Positions 20,370 to 30,095 of a DNA stretch of 64,000 nt are shown here, piece by piece. How positions within the stretch are numbered: the stretch's first letter is position 1; each line of letters starts with the position of its first letter. The notes beneath the pieces were generated by a model. That model had not been told where the DNA came from and did not search any database. It saw only the letters and a program-made list of their open reading frames with translations. Position numbers and translations under genes: made by a program. The DNA comes from Brochothrix campestris FSL F6-1037 (GTDB lineage Bacteria; Bacillota; Bacilli; Lactobacillales; Listeriaceae), in contig NZ_AODH01000013.1 in NCBI RefSeq assembly GCF_000525915.1, positions 1-64,000 of the forward strand, in the 5' to 3' direction.

Positions 20370-20689
20370 AAAATCACCAACCGTTTCTCATTAGCTACGA
20401 CGTGGTCTTGCTCTTTTCCAACCATTAAGTCGATAGCAGCATATTGTTTTTCAGTGACTGTCAGCACTTGCACTAACCCTTTCGTCGGACAAGCTTTCTT
20501 GATGCGCTTGCGCAATAAATTGGCCGCTGTGCCATTTAGTACGAGCTTAGCATAAACAGATTGTTGCACCATGATAAAGCCTTCTTGGATTAAAAATTTT
20601 CGAAAATGACGATAGGCTCTTTTTTCTTCGGTTGTTTCAATCGGTAGGTCAAAAAAGACAATCAGTCGCATAAAGCGATAACTACTCAT
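20366..20689 (-). CDS. cas2: CRISPR-associated Cas2
   Basis: Small ferredoxin-fold protein, 107 aa, that forms the integrase complex with Cas1. The first strand MRLIVFFDLP carries the conserved Asp14. The rest (KRAYRHFRKFLIQEGFIMVQQSVYAKL) is typical of II-A Cas2. The ATG at 20689 overlaps the cas1 stop by 8 bp, which suggests translational coupling. A TTG 12 bases earlier is an alternative start. Confidence 0.95.
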   Translation of the reverse strand: MSSYRFMRLIVFFDLPIETTEEKRAYRHFRKFLIQEGFIMVQQSVYAKLVLNGTAANLLRKRIKKACPTKGLVQVLTVTEKQYAAIDLMVGKEQDHVVANEKRLVIF

Positions 20690-21557
20690 GTTGGAAAACA
20701 AGCTGTTTTATTTGATTCGCATCCGCTGTCTCAATCGCTTTAAAGACGCTTTTTAAGTAGATTTGAATCGCTAAACTAACAAAATGGCTTTGCTGTTGAA
20801 TGATGACCTTGTCATTCAGCAGGTTCACAAGACCCATTTTATATGATTGATCGAACACTTGCGCTTGATTGTGATAAACAAAGGCATCGACCAACGGCCG
20901 AAACGGCTCCATCAAATCCGATGACAAATTGAAGAAATTAAATTGATTCGTATGCTTTAAACCTATTTGTGTTAAGTACCCTTGACTCACAATTTCTTTA
21001 TTAAAACTTGATAATAATATCGTATAGCCGTAATTTAACGCTGCATTGATTGAACCAGGCTCATCACGCGTAAATTTTTTACCGAATAACGCATTGAAAT
21101 ATACTTTAGCCGCATGACCCTCACGATTTGTTTCATCATAGAGTTGTAAATCTTGCACGTATTGCTGCAACTTATCTGCTTCTGGTAATGCTAGTTGTGC
21201 TAATAATAGTTGTTGCTGCTCAATTTTAGCTTTAATAACAGCTGTCCAGATTACTCGTTGCACCGCTTGCGGCCACGCAACTTGTTCTTTAATTTTCTTA
21301 CTCGTGTTATGGGCACCATAATAGGGAACCAACTCACTTTCAGGCTGTCGTTTTTCATCGCAAAAGATGACCTTCACCTTTTTCTTCATCAGCTCCGAAA
21401 TTAAATATGCTGTTATGACTGTTCGTGTAGAATCGATTAGCAATGTATGTATTTCAGACAAATGAATCATTTGCTGTTGCTCACCTCGGATAACTAAATA
21501 CCCGTTTTTATAGGATAACTTCACATGCTTGGTAATGACTACCGTACGCCAACTCAT
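20682..21557 (-). CDS. cas1: CRISPR-associated Cas1 integrase
   Basis: Metal-dependent DNA integrase that inserts new spacers, 291 aa. The active-site residues are visible: Glu146 in NREGHAAKVYF, His202 in GLKHTNQFN, and Asp214/Glu217 in SSDLMEPFRP. The start ATG has AAGGG upstream and lies 17 bp after the cas9 stop. The gene order cas9-cas1-cas2-csn2 on one strand defines subtype II-A. Confidence 0.97.
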   Translation of the reverse strand: MSWRTVVITKHVKLSYKNGYLVIRGEQQQMIHLSEIHTLLIDSTRTVITAYLISELMKKKVKVIFCDEKRQPESELVPYYGAHNTSKKIKEQVAWPQAVQRVIWTAVIKAKIEQQQLLLAQLALPEADKLQQYVQDLQLYDETNREGHAAKVYFNALFGKKFTRDEPGSINAALNYGYTILLSSFNKEIVSQGYLTQIGLKHTNQFNFFNLSSDLMEPFRPLVDAFVYHNQAQVFDQSYKMGLVNLLNDKVIIQQQSHFVSLAIQIYLKSVFKAIETADANQIKQLVFQHE

Positions 21558-21574
21558 AACATCCCTTCTTTCGA

Positions 21575-24500
21575 TTAACTAAAATCCTCAATTGATTGAT
21601 ATAAGCCTGTAATGGACTGGTTGATTATTTTCAGGTTATTCGAGATTGGTACATTGCCTAACCGTCCTTCTCGCTCTGTCAGACCAAGCAGTTTTAAATT
21701 ACCATTTGTGGCATTCGCACGCATTACTTTGATGATTTCTTCGATGATGATGACTTTTTCATTGAAGGTACACACGTTAAATCGCTCCGCGGCCGCTGTC
21801 AGTTTAACTGCGACATTTTTGAATATCTTGAAATCAGAGGTTATTTTTAACAGCAGTTCGTCAAAAACGACGGTTAAATCACTGCTGCGGTACTGCTCCA
21901 AAAAGCTTGCTTCGGCTGCTTGTTTTGCACTTATTAGATAGATGATTTGTGCCGCTGCTTCGCTAACAACTAATTGACGCGCATTATGACGTTCCGTCGG
22001 TCCTGCCACATAAAGGGCACAGTTGTCATTTTGAATTAATTGATATTTTAAAACCCGCTCTTTTAGTATTTGACATGGCCCACCGATACAATCTGTCACA
22101 TAGGCTTGTAAAGTCGTTTGACCCGTATCAATCAATACTTTCGTAGCCATCGGAATCCCTAACAAACGACGCTTTTGTTTATTTTTCACAGGATATTCAA
22201 TCAAACTATAAAAGGCATAATTAACATTTGTGTAACCACCATAGAGTGATACCCCTAAATTTTTCTTTAATGGAATCGTTTTATCCGCTGCTTTTAACGC
22301 CGGATAAATCGTCTCTTTAAATAACATCCCCGACTGTTCTTCCACTTTTCGAACAATATTACATTGTTTAAAATTGAGGGTTCGTCTCACTTTGGCAATG
22401 TCGGTTTCAGGGTTCCAAAACAATTCACCTGTTTCATGATTGAATGTCGGTTTCGCCAAACTTTCAACAATGAAAGAAAATTTCGGCTTCGTCGTTGTTT
22501 TACGCAAATCGGCCAAGTACTTATTATAGCCTTCGTAAACAAATTCCATTTCTAATTTAGGGTATTTCGACATGATATACGTACCGATAAAGCTTACTAA
22601 ATAAGCATCTTGCGCATGGTGATAATCATTCACATTACGATTTTTGATAAAGTTAAATTTATGTCGTAAATCGCTCACTAGCCCTGCCTTAATTGCCACA
22701 ACCTTCGTATCTGTTTGGTACTCTTTTTGCAACAACTGAGTCACATGCTTCGTGATTTGTCGTGTTTCGACCAATTGCCGTGCCACAAAACCTTCTTTAT
22801 CTCGATCAGTGATTTTAGTGCGTGTTAAATTACGGAATTTCTTTTCACCAATTAAGCCAGCGCGTTTCAGTTGTTCCCAACGGGTGCGATTTTTAGTAAT
22901 CACAGTGGAATCTAATAATAAGTCGGCACCCTTTCGTTGGTTTTCACTCCGTTTGACCAACGCTAAATTTTCGATACTGTTATCTTTTATATAACTTTGC
23001 GGTAATATATGGTCAACTTCATACGAAGATAGGTCGTTAATCTGTAATGTCTCACCCGTATACATACATTTACCATTTTGAATGAAATAAAGAAATAACC
23101 GTTGTTGACTGATGTTTTTGCGATGCTCTCTCAATTCGGCTAACAGCTCTTTATTAAACGCATCTGTTTCAATTTTTAGTTTAGCAAAGGCTTTTTCGAT
23201 GAATTTATCACGTGTGTTTGTCCGTTTTGATTGTTCATCCGAACGAGCAAATTCAATAAAGATGTTTTTAGCTGGTCGTTTTTTTTACTTTCTCAAGTTC
23301 CTTAACGATTTTAATGGCTTGCCAAATTGCCTTCTTATTTGCAGGTGATGTTGCCAATTCATCAATGACTTCTTTCGAAAGGCCACGTGTTTCTCCCTCA
23401 AATTGCTCATCAATAATCGTTTGGAAACCGTAGTCTTTCTGACGTAGCACCTGCATTAAATTGTCATTCGTTTGCCATAATAAAGCGAGCAATGACTGTG
23501 GTTCATTATCGACTAATGGTGCCGCAACTTTAATCTCTGTCAATAATTTTCGTGACAATCGTCCCCAACCTCTTAAACGTAAATTGGCCAGCTCCGTCAC
23601 TTGTTTTGCTGTCAGTTGCGGATAAGCTTCCAACTTACGGCGCATTATCTTTTTATCTTCAAAAACGGTTGACCAGTAGATGATTTGTTCCACCATTGCT
23701 TGATTCTCTGGCTGATTCACAAATTCAGCACCTAAAATAGACTGTAAACGGTGGTAAGCCGTTAATGATGTCGCAAATTCAGTTTCTTTTTGCGTGCCTT
23801 GAATTGTTGCTACCGTAAGATGCTCATGCTCCGCCAACCATTTTTTTAATTGTTTATGGGTCACTTTTTGCTTATGCATAAAGAGGCATTCATAAATGCG
23901 CTGTTTTAAAGCAACATCAAGTGGTCGATTATCTAAGCGGATTTTATTCAACTCATTTAAAACTTCAAATTTGGCGTAAACCAAGGAGTTCTTTGGCAAG
24001 ACGTCTTCGTGTAATAAATAGGTGCATTTATTTGTCATGCGTTTAATGAAAGCTTCCGATGACGCATCAATATCAACCATTTCTTCAAAGTTAAACGGTG
24101 TGATTTTACCGACTTGTTTACGAATCATCCATGCAAATTGACTATCTTTTTCATCCGCTAGTGGACCGACATAATAAGGAATTCTAAAAGTCAGTAACTT
24201 TTGAATGTTAGCTGCTTGCTCTCGTAAAAACGGATAAAATTGGCCTTGATTTTCTAGTATGGCTAACAATTCTTGCTGATGGACTTGAAAAGGAATCGCA
24301 CCATTGCCGCGATGACGTTGAACTTCCATAAAGTCATCTACATCGATATCAGCGAGGAGTTGTTGAGCAACATCATTTCCCGCGAAGCGATTGTGTTCGA
24401 GTAAACCTTTGGCTCTTTTTAAGAAATCTTCTTTTAAATTCGTATTTTTGATATAATTCGCATAGCTCGTTTCAAATAGTTGACGCTCTTTCATGGTGAC

Positions 24501-25526
24501 ATCGTCTTGGCGTAGAAGCGTTTTAACTGCTGCCAAATCGGCAGCATGTTTATGATAGGTAGCGACTTTAGCTGCACTCACATTGTTTTTGCCTTTCATA
24601 ATCTCATGTAAAACAATACTACTATAAATGTATTGCGCCTTCTCAACGATACTAAACTGTTCTTCATCCAATACATCATTAAGCTCTGCTAATTTAACAT
24701 CAATGTCCTCAGCAGCCATGGTAACATCTTTGCCTACTTCAAGAAAACTGTCGTTATCAAATAAGATAGCGATATTAGCTTTTAATCCAACAATGAGATT
24801 AAACAGCTGTGTGAGACGTTTCTTGGATTCTTTAATGGCTCCAGTTAACGACACGCAGTCTCTCACCTTAGTACTTTTATTTCGCTGATTATCTGTTAAA
24901 ATTGCTGAAAGACTCGCAATATTGACGTCATCGAGCAAATAATTATCAATCAAGCGGAATTTCGCTTGTAGGTCTCGCAAATCATCACCCACTTGACTAC
25001 CCTTCATTGTAAATGTTTGTTGTTCATAAACAAAATGACCTCGGTATTTGATAATATGATGTAATGCAAGGTAAATCTCACGGATATCTGCCGCTTCAGT
25101 AGTAGTCATTAAATGTTGGCGCAAATGATAAATAGTCGGGAATTTTTGATAATAATCGACATCACTATAAGATTCATCTTGAAAAAGGAGCGATCCCTTA
25201 TATGTTTTTTGATTGTCTTTAGGTGATAAAAAGGCTTCTTTTAGACGAATAAAGAAAGATGGATCTGTTTGTAAAATGTCTGCTTCGAATAAATCTTCTA
25301 ATAATTGCAAACGGAATTTACGATGACGTAAACGGCGACGTGTACTTCTATAGCCACGTCGTTCGGCAGCGGCTTGCCCTTCTTCGAACAATGACACACC
25401 CCATAAATTCTTTTTCTTAGCCTGTAGTAACTCGTTATCGTTACTAGCCGTTACTGCCCACCCAACACTGGCAACGCCAATATCCAATCCGATATTATAG
25501 TCTGTATTTTTGTTTTCATTCGTCAT
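21575..25526 (-). CDS. cas9: Cas9, type II-A (one frameshift)
   Basis: RNA-guided DNA endonuclease. RuvC-I is NIGLDIGVASVGW with Asp15. An Arg-rich bridge helix follows (RGYRSTRRRLRHRKFRLQ). RuvC-II (NIFIEFARSDEQ, Glu about 758) lies across the break. The HNH nuclease shows EVDHILPQS (His about 839) and RSENQRKG. RuvC-III is YHHAQDAYL (His about 970, Asp about 973), followed by the PAM-interacting C-terminus. The frame breaks in an A8 run at 23279-23286. Removing one A gives a continuous 1316-aa protein with all catalytic residues. ATG at 25526 has AGAGGG six bases upstream. Without the repair, the protein would be split before RuvC-II and be inactive. Confidence 0.95.
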
Positions 25527-25551
25527 TTTCATCCCTCTTTCAGTTAGTATG

Positions 25552-25580
25552 TTGACATTTTGTCAGCCTCGTTATACAAT
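25552..25580 (+). promoter_or_regulatory. tracrRNA promoter with an overlapping dyad
   Basis: A near-consensus sigma-A promoter on the plus strand: -35 TTGACA (25552-25557), 17-bp spacer, -10 TACAAT (25575-25580). A perfect inverted repeat TGACA-TTT-TGTCA (25553-25565) overlaps the -35 box and lies 27 bp before the cas9 start on the opposite strand. It could be an operator, but no regulator is identified. A possible minus-strand cas9 promoter in the same gap (TATAAC, about 25568-25573) has a poor -35. Confidence 0.75.
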
Positions 25581-25586
25581 TAACTT

Positions 25587-25693
25587 GTATCATTCATTCA
25601 ATTGATACCATTCAATTTAACACAGCGAGTTAAAATAAACATTTTTGTTTAGCGTCTTTCATTAGATGACCTGCCATCAGGTCTTTTTTTTTT
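25587..25693 (+). ncRNA. tracrRNA of the type II-A system
   Basis: About 107 nt, divergent from cas9. The anti-repeat at 25605-25626 (22 nt) pairs perfectly with the CRISPR repeat. Then come a GAGU bulge (25627-25630) and TAAAAT (25631-25636), which pairs with the repeat's first six bases, the layout seen in Streptococcus. Next is a nexus-like hairpin TAAACA/TGTTTA (25635-25651). The terminator stem GACCTG/CAGGTC (25668-25683) is followed by ten T. The exact 5' end is inferred from the promoter. The perfect match to the repeat shows it belongs to this array. Confidence 0.92.
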
Positions 25694-25789
25694 GCGTTTT
25701 TTTTAGTAAGCCCTTACATTTTTATCATACCGCGACTTTCGCTTACTGTCACCATTTTTTCATGTAATATATTGTTGATTAAATAAAAA

Positions 25790-25804
25790 AGAGACTTCAT
25801 CTCT
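25790..25804 (-). terminator. Terminator of the Rpn-like gene
   Basis: A short stem AGAGA/TCTCT with a 5-nt loop is followed on the minus strand by six T. It lies about 50 bp past the Rpn-like gene. The bases just upstream in the transcript include a copy of a short motif (GACTTTGTCTGCAATTTT) found next to other terminators in this window. Confidence 0.65.
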
Positions 25805-25855
25805 AAAATTGCAGACAAAGTCCATCAATTTGTATTTTCTTTGTTTTTCACCGAT

Positions 25856-26737
25856 TCAATCAATTAATGCTGTTTTCATCAAACGTTTTATTTCCGAAGA
25901 CTCTATTCCGGTTAACACACTTATCTCTTCATTTGACATTCCCTTCGTGCGCATTCGGTGGATTATTTTCATTTGATTCTGTCTTTCTCCTCTTTCAATT
26001 CCTCTTTCAATTCCTCTTTCTTCTGCATCTGCCATAAAGGCCTCTTGAATATCTCGTGCTTTTTGTGTTGCATCTACCATCGTTCGCTCCTCCTTCGATA
26101 GGTTTTGATACTGTGCTAAATGACAAGCCTGCTGTAAATAAGGCGGTGCCTGCTTAGAAACAACGCCCGTTTTAAAATAGCGTCTCCACTCATTAATGAC
26201 CGAACGCTGATGTGGTTGTCGCTTTGCTAATTCAAAAAAAGTTAGCGCTATTGGCGGCTGCGCCCCGGACCTTTGGTATGGCAAATTAGCCGCTTTATTA
26301 TATAACTCAAAGTGCTGGAGTACGCCTTCACTTTGAGGAAACAAAATAAAATCAATGATGTTGATGCCAAAAACAGGTGTTAAGCTACGGTATTTATTAC
26401 CCACTGTTTGTTTACTGTAATTGGCAATGTAGGTTTCGAGCGCATAATAAAGCACTCTTTCTTTGAAAAACTGATGTTGCTGTAACTGCACTTCAATCGT
26501 GACCACACTGCCATCACTTAGTTCCGCTTTAAGATCAACCTCGGTGTCTTGAAGCTTATGTGTGGCGTGATCCTTATAAAAAGTATCAATGGCATACGGT
26601 GTCGTAATCGTTACGGTCTCAATCGGCAGACCAAGGACATCAGTTATCAAGCCTTTTAAAACGTTTTCATTTCCTGACGATGCAAACACCTTCTTGAATA
26701 ATAAGTCGTTCGTCGGTAAGTATTGCTTGGGTATCAA
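25856..26737 (-). CDS. Rpn family PD-(D/E)XK nuclease / transposase-like protein
   Basis: A 293-aa protein of the Rpn (recombination-promoting nuclease, also called PDDEXK family transposase) type. The start PTNDLLFKKVFASSGNENVLKGL is diagnostic. The nuclease core lies at about residues 65-85: an Asp/Glu pair in QDTEVDLKAEL, then VTIEVQLQ (E-x-Q). Near the end are IERG repeats and a helix-turn-helix-like tail (MSNEEISVLTGIESSEIKRLM), common in this family. It begins with TTG. It sits next to the CRISPR locus with its own terminator. Family members are linked to horizontal DNA and recombination, and some studies link them to phage defence. Confidence 0.88.
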   Translation of the reverse strand: MIPKQYLPTNDLLFKKVFASSGNENVLKGLITDVLGLPIETVTITTPYAIDTFYKDHATHKLQDTEVDLKAELSDGSVVTIEVQLQQHQFFKERVLYYALETYIANYSKQTVGNKYRSLTPVFGINIIDFILFPQSEGVLQHFELYNKAANLPYQRSGAQPPIALTFFELAKRQPHQRSVINEWRRYFKTGVVSKQAPPYLQQACHLAQYQNLSKEERTMVDATQKARDIQEAFMADAEERGIERGIERGERQNQMKIIHRMRTKGMSNEEISVLTGIESSEIKRLMKTALID

Positions 26738-26826
26738 GCCCTCACTCCCTTCCTCAAACGGTTATTGCCCTTCTTATTTCACCGTAACATTTTTTGAATC
26801 AAGGCTCAACTGATTTGATGCTCCAC

Positions 26827-26859
26827 AAAAAAGCATCGCCCAAACTGCGGGCGATGCTT
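26827..26859 (-). terminator. Terminator of the GIY-YIG/DUF2075 gene
   Basis: A strong 11-bp stem AAGCATCGCCC/GGGCGATGCTT is followed on the minus strand by TTTTTT. It lies 22 bp past the stop of the helicase-like gene. Confidence 0.9.
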
Positions 26860-26881
26860 GCTTCACTTGACTATTAACTCG

Positions 26882-28489
26882 TTATCTTTTCGCTAACCGC
26901 GCTCGCAAGGCTGGATCACTAGCATAAATATATAAGCCATGAATCCCCCGCTTCATTAAAACGTTAATTGAATTAAGGATGATTTGTTCTTTAATCGCTT
27001 CGACATCGGCAAATCCTTCTTTACCACTAAAGGCACCTGTATCAGCATAATGAGCCGTGATGATTTTTAGAGCGCCTGTTTCTTCATCATATGAAACAGA
27101 CGGACCTAAAATAACGCCGACATAGTTCAAATCAAAGCCTTGAACTGTATAAATAGAGCCCACTTCATTAATCGATGTGTTTCTTTCGGCCCAGGTTTCT
27201 TTATCGACGATGTTCCATGGTAATTTAAAGGCACCTTCTTCAACGTAATAGGTTGCACCATCTTTTTTATGTTGATAATCAAACGTAGAAACCATTCGAG
27301 CTAAACCACCGGCTCCATTTTTTTCTTTGATTCGTTCAAACAGCTGCTGTGCATCATTAAATACTTTGAAGTCAAAATTTTCATCAGTTGGTAATGGCAA
27401 TATTTCACGCTTAACAAAGGCATCAATCCAATTTATAACAGTATCATTTGCCTTCATCCGAAATTGATTTTTCAAGACATACGGGGCTTCAGTCGTATAA
27501 TCAACGTTCAACTGAGCTAACTTTGTATCATCCCAATAGCTTTTTAATTTAAGTACTTGTTTATCGTCATAGACAACGATGGTAATTTTACTATGTTTGA
27601 TTATTTCTTCTAATTGATTTTGTTCTTGAAAGCCATTAAAACGGTCCGGCCGCGATAACAGTAAATGGGCTTCATCAACTAGGACAATATCAGCCTTAGT
27701 TTGATGCTGTTTCATTTCATTAATAAAGGTCGTTGGTTTTTTGAAATTGTTTTTCTTTAAACTCTTTACTTGGGAGGCGATTTTCAAGTAGGTCTTTAAC
27801 ATCTCCCCATGATTAACGAGTAACCGGTTAGTCGTCTGATAAAGGGGTGAATTTTTTGTTTGTGACAACTCTTGCAATTGGTTAAAAACGGCACTTAAAA
27901 TAATACTTTTTCCAACACCCGCTTCACCTTTAATAAAAAACACAAACGGTTTAGCATCATTAATATGCGTTTCACAGCGTTCAATAATAGTCGTTTTTAA
28001 TTCGAGTTGCTCGGTTGAGAGTTGTTTAAACGGTGATAACTTATAAATATCTTTATTTTCAATTTGATCGGCACTATGATTTACAAAACCGGCCTGTAAT
28101 AATTTGCGCCAAATATCACTAAAAACAATATCATCAAAAAAATTTTTATTGTAGTAATTATGGGTGACACTCTGAGCCGTTTGACTTTTATTTTGCAGGA
28201 GGTACTTTTCATCCGCTAAGAAATAATTAATTAGCTTCGTTTCGATATTATAAGTAGCAGATTGATTAAAGGCTTGATGACTGAGAACACGGACATCGAC
28301 TAACTGTTTACGCGCAGGGTTTTTCAAATGCTGTTTAATCCGATTTTTAAGGGCGACTGTTTCTCCGATGTACACTTCTTTTTGGTTATTCAGTAAATAA
28401 ACGGTGGGATAATCGACTATCAATTCATCCGAAATCGTCGCTAAGGCCGTTTCTTGAAATGAAAACTGTTTGATTTGCACTTCTGTCAT
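26882..28489 (-). CDS. GIY-YIG nuclease fused to a DUF2075 P-loop helicase-like ATPase
   Basis: A 535-aa two-domain protein. At about residues 27-105 it has a GIY-YIG nuclease fold: VYLLNNQKEVYIGE, an Arg in LKNRIKQHL, and Glu in NIETKLI. It then has a DUF2075 ATPase: Walker A GEAGVGKS (about residue 190), Walker B LVDEAH, a QFRM segment, VQGFDLNYVGVILGP and a C-terminal RGIHGLYIYASD. A DNA-cleaving domain joined to a helicase-like motor suggests a nucleic-acid defence or repair role; this is inference. GAGGTGA lies before the ATG. It has its own terminator and stands beside the Rpn-like nuclease and CRISPR-Cas. Confidence 0.87.
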   Translation of the reverse strand: MTEVQIKQFSFQETALATISDELIVDYPTVYLLNNQKEVYIGETVALKNRIKQHLKNPARKQLVDVRVLSHQAFNQSATYNIETKLINYFLADEKYLLQNKSQTAQSVTHNYYNKNFFDDIVFSDIWRKLLQAGFVNHSADQIENKDIYKLSPFKQLSTEQLELKTTIIERCETHINDAKPFVFFIKGEAGVGKSIILSAVFNQLQELSQTKNSPLYQTTNRLLVNHGEMLKTYLKIASQVKSLKKNNFKKPTTFINEMKQHQTKADIVLVDEAHLLLSRPDRFNGFQEQNQLEEIIKHSKITIVVYDDKQVLKLKSYWDDTKLAQLNVDYTTEAPYVLKNQFRMKANDTVINWIDAFVKREILPLPTDENFDFKVFNDAQQLFERIKEKNGAGGLARMVSTFDYQHKKDGATYYVEEGAFKLPWNIVDKETWAERNTSINEVGSIYTVQGFDLNYVGVILGPSVSYDEETGALKIITAHYADTGAFSGKEGFADVEAIKEQIILNSINVLMKRGIHGLYIYASDPALRARLAKR

Positions 28490-28624
28490 GCTCGTTCACC
28501 TCATTTTAGTAGATAACTTAAGTATAACGGTTGTTTCAAACGTTGCCTAGTCCACCACGACTTTTTAACCGCTAGTTACTCGCCTCCAATCGACATAAAC
28601 AGGTATACTAATGGATGGAAGGAG

Positions 28625-29335
28625 GTGATAAAAATATTCCATGTTGCCCTTTATGCCACTCATTTGACAACCTCTCTCACGATTGAAACGATGCTTCAAC
28701 AATGCTCGCACAAGACCTTTACTATCCACAGTTATAACAAAGCCGCTAAACTACGTAAACACCTCACAACAACTCGTTTTGATTGTTTCATTATCGTAAC
28801 CACTGAACAACTCCCTCAGACACACGCCTTAGTAACAACCATTCGATCCCATGATCAGACCGTTCCGGTTCTCTTTGTCGTCTCTTCAGTCCATCAATTA
28901 CCAACATTACTCTCTTTTCAGCCGTTCGATTGCCTCTTAACTCCTTTAACAACGGTTCCTTTTGTTGCAGTTATTAAGCGCCTGCTCCACTTTTTAAATC
29001 AGTCCGAACGCTACTTTCGTTTCAACGAGCACCATGTACAGCAACGACTGCCCTTATCCGATATTCTTTATTTCGAAAAAAACCGTCGTTTAGTCATCAT
29101 TGTGACGGATAGTGAGAGCTACTCGACCTATTTAACAACGGCCGCAGTCAAGCAACAGCTTGACAATCAGTTTGTTCAAATTCATCGGTCGTATATAATT
29201 AATAGTCGCTCTGTGTTGACCTATAATGCGACAACGGTCACCCTCAAAGATGCTCATCATGAAAAAATCAGCTTACCGCTTGGTCGCACCTTCAAACAGC
29301 ACGCATTGCAACAGTTAAGGCACCAACGGTTTTAA
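28625..29335 (+). CDS. LytTR-type response regulator with a degenerate receiver
   Basis: A 236-aa regulator. Residues 1-118 look like a receiver fold, but the phospho-acceptor strand reads CFIIVTTEQLP, with no Asp where one is expected. So it is probably not controlled by ordinary phosphorylation. Residues 130-236 are a LytTR DNA-binding domain (LSDILYFEKNRRLVIIV, FVQIHRSYIINSRSVL). No histidine kinase is nearby. The start is uncertain: GTG at 28625 overlaps the perfect AAGGAGGTGA that should serve it, and an ATA codon sits at ideal distance. It is divergent from the helicase and could control the WxL operon. Confidence 0.82.
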   Translation: MIKIFHVALYATHLTTSLTIETMLQQCSHKTFTIHSYNKAAKLRKHLTTTRFDCFIIVTTEQLPQTHALVTTIRSHDQTVPVLFVVSSVHQLPTLLSFQPFDCLLTPLTTVPFVAVIKRLLHFLNQSERYFRFNEHHVQQRLPLSDILYFEKNRRLVIIVTDSESYSTYLTTAAVKQQLDNQFVQIHRSYIINSRSVLTYNATTVTLKDAHHEKISLPLGRTFKQHALQQLRHQRF

Positions 29336-29340
29336 AAAAC

Positions 29341-29376
29341 AAAAAAAACACACCTTTGTATGGAGAGAAGGTGTGT
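29341..29376 (-). terminator. Terminator after the decayed ABC permease
   Basis: A 9-bp stem ACACACCTT/AAGGTGTGT is followed on the minus strand by a long T-run. It closes the WxL/ABC transcription unit and faces the convergent LytTR gene. Confidence 0.75.
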
Positions 29377-29379
29377 TAC

Positions 29380-30005
29380 ATATGCATATGAAGAGTGTTA
29401 ATACGGGAGTTGCCAATACTAATTAGTGTCGCACCACAGCTGTGCAAAAACCACTACGAGCTTACCGTTAAACAGAAGGCGATGATGAGTGCAATGCCGA
29501 AAAATTAGCTCGTGGCGATTGCGGTTACATTCGCAAACGCAAAGATGGCGAGAATGAGGTGTGGCATAAATGCAACAGTCATCACTTGCAACAGTTTTAT
29601 CGCTAACAGTTCTAAGATAGTTGTGGCCAACGTTCCAGCGAAAAACCGGGCAGTGATAGTCAACAGCTGACTGTTAATTGGGAACATTTTTTTTTCGTGA
29701 CACAGGTCATAAAAAAATGTGTGTACGTGCGGTTCCAACATAGTGGCTCACCAATTCCTTGCGAGCAATTACCGCACCATAAACAGCGACAAATGCTATA
29801 GTAATCGTTGTTGCCAACGAAAAAACACCTCGAAATGCGTTTGAATTGAATCGGTTCGTTCATAAAAACCAACCACGGCAAAAAAGCGAAAAAAGCGAGG
29901 GACAGCCGGCACTCATCAGGCTAACGCTCAACAAATGATGCCGAATCAGACGGTATTCACAGCGAACGATACTCAATCGAGTGACGCTTCGTTGCATCGT
30001 AATAC
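29380..30005 (-). pseudogene. Decayed ABC transporter permease
   Basis: Pieces of one multi-pass permease lie in different frames. The start (LSIVRCEYRLIRHHLL) is near 30000, a middle part (VAVYGAVIARKELVSHYVGT) near 29850-29740, and a membrane stretch (ITARFFAGTLATTILELLAI) near 29660-29600. More hydrophobic sequence with in-frame stops runs to about 29400. Several shifts and stops show real decay rather than one reading error. It follows the ATPase remnant as the permease half of the same transporter. The apparent small ORFs here are fragments, not separate genes. Confidence 0.75.
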
Positions 30006-30095
30006 CCCATTCTTCCCGTCGGATACGTGTCACGAATATCGGTCAGTGAACGATTTGCTGATACATGCCCACAAAAAAAACTGCTGGAGTTCGGC

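Noticed and set aside
29505-29881. Two independent small membrane proteins of 78 and 73 aa
   Set aside because: Read together in shifting frames they form one ABC permease with stops. They are fragments of a pseudogene.
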